Positions 6,301 to 6,880 of a DNA stretch of 6,880 bases are shown here, in pieces. Source of the stretch: an uncultured Spirochaetaceae bacterium (GTDB lineage Bacteria > Spirochaetota > Spirochaetia > Treponematales > Treponemataceae). The number at the start of each line of letters is the position of its first letter. Positions within the stretch are counted from its first letter, which is position 1. A model generated the notes under the pieces. The model saw only the letters and a list, made by a program, of their open reading frames with translations. It did no database searches and was not told where the DNA came from. The stretch spans positions 1 through 6,880 of the forward strand of contig CALNCH010000104.1 of NCBI GenBank assembly GCA_937875245.1, read 5' to 3'. The position numbers and the translations under genes are program-made.

Positions 6301-6345
6301 GACTACTTATCCTAGTAAGGAATAGAATTCTTCATAGGAGTAGTC
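6301..6345 (+). promoter_or_regulatory. Ribosome binding site enclosed in an inverted repeat
   Basis: TAGGAG (6335-6340) is a good Shine-Dalgarno sequence five bases before the ATG at 6346. It lies in the right arm of an inverted repeat: GACTACT (6301-6307) pairs with AGTAGTC (6339-6345), and after a 3-base bulge CCT (6311-6313) pairs with AGG (6336-6338). If the transcript includes both arms, the ribosome binding site would be base-paired. The same repeat could instead be a DNA operator. No clear promoter position decides between these. Confidence 0.4.
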
Positions 6346-6880
6346 ATGAAAGACAAAATAATAATTCTACTTTGTGTCATTACCGTATCACTGGTTAGTT
6401 CCACAATATCATGTAGCCTTGAACCTTCTGGCTTTCAACTTTTAGCAGGGGAATATAGTTCACCTGTGTTACTTTCTTATGTAGTACAAAGTTCTAGTAC
6501 ATTACATATGTGTCTTACCAAAGAAGTATTTTTTTCAGAGACTTTTTTATATGAGGAAGAAGGAGAAGAAAATCAAATACCAATACCGGTAAAAGTTGAA
6601 ACCCTTCCTACCTTCGATAATGTTAATCAAAATCAATTTTCTTATGAAATAACCTTTGACTCAGAAACCCAAATAGGTGAAAAATATGTTTTTAGCGGTA
6701 CCGTAACTGATGATTCCAAAAATACCCTTAGCTTCTCTATTCCTGTAATTGGCTACAATAATCGTTTTCCTAAAATGTTACTATCTGAAATTTGTTCAGA
6801 ACCAGGGGAAATAAGTAAAACGAAAAAATACGAGTTTGTTGAGTTATATGTATTACAAGATGGAAATACAGATGGTATGG
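6346..6880 (+). CDS. Lipoprotein with lamin-tail-like C-terminal segment (3' end missing)
   Basis: The frame is open from ATG 6346 to the window edge (178 codons seen). It starts MKDKIIILLCVITVSLVSS, followed by TISC with Cys23, a signal peptide with a spirochete-style relaxed lipobox, so the mature protein is probably lipid-anchored. Residues about 30-140 look like a beta-rich domain (KYVFSGTVTDD, LSFSIPVIGY near 115-132), perhaps an Ig-like fold. From about 146 the sequence LLSEICSEPGE followed by KYEFVELYVLQDGN resembles the start of a lamin-tail (LTD) domain, whose usual opening is a strand, then an EFVELYN-like motif. The rest of that domain would lie beyond the window. Lamin-tail domains in bacterial surface proteins often accompany secreted nucleases or adhesin-like proteins; no such role can be shown here. 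The start has a good ribosome binding site inside a possible hairpin. Confidence 0.8.
   Translation, partial: MKDKIIILLCVITVSLVSSTISCSLEPSGFQLLAGEYSSPVLLSYVVQSSSTLHMCLTKEVFFSETFLYEEEGEENQIPIPVKVETLPTFDNVNQNQFSYEITFDSETQIGEKYVFSGTVTDDSKNTLSFSIPVIGYNNRFPKMLLSEICSEPGEISKTKKYEFVELYVLQDGNTDGM

Overview
The window looks like chromosomal DNA of a low-GC spirochete, most likely a Treponema (G+C roughly one third, judged by eye). The main reasons are a large TPR protein matching the spirochete periplasmic flagellar collar protein FlcA, a secreted protein of the DUF2259 type, and a lipoprotein ending in a lamin-tail-like segment. These assignments rest on recognising family features in the translated sequence, not on any search. 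There is no tRNA, rRNA, CRISPR array, insertion sequence or sign of recent transfer.

Layout. Bases 1-53 hold nothing I can assign. A secreted protein with CBM48/AMPK-like glycogen-binding folds is read leftward (54-773). A 142-base divergent promoter region separates it from the FlcA gene (916-3645). Two bases after that stop, a CTP-transferase/dolichol-kinase-like membrane protein begins (3648-4248). Its reading frame is broken: the N-terminal and C-terminal halves are in different frames. It converges, with a 16-base overlap, on an unrecognised multi-pass membrane protein (4233-5060, minus). A second divergent promoter region (5061-5148) leads rightward to the DUF2259-type secreted protein (5149-5853). 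That gene overlaps by 8 bases the 3' end of an unrecognised 138-residue protein on the minus strand (5846-6262). A strong hairpin (5863-5900) lies at this junction, inside the coding sequence of the minus gene. After a third divergent region (6263-6345), a lipoprotein gene starts at 6346 and runs off the right edge.

How it fits together. The window alternates divergent and convergent transcription units of one or two genes. Apart from FlcA (motility) and the broken lipid-kinase-like gene (membrane lipid metabolism), most products are exported envelope proteins of unknown role. Three genes have a candidate -10 element only 6-8 bases before the ATG and no clear Shine-Dalgarno sequence, which suggests leaderless transcripts. 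The last gene instead has a good ribosome binding site that can fold into a hairpin. I see no clear undescribed multi-gene system. The best leads are the broken kinase-like gene, the start-site architecture, and the long acidic N-terminus of the collar protein.
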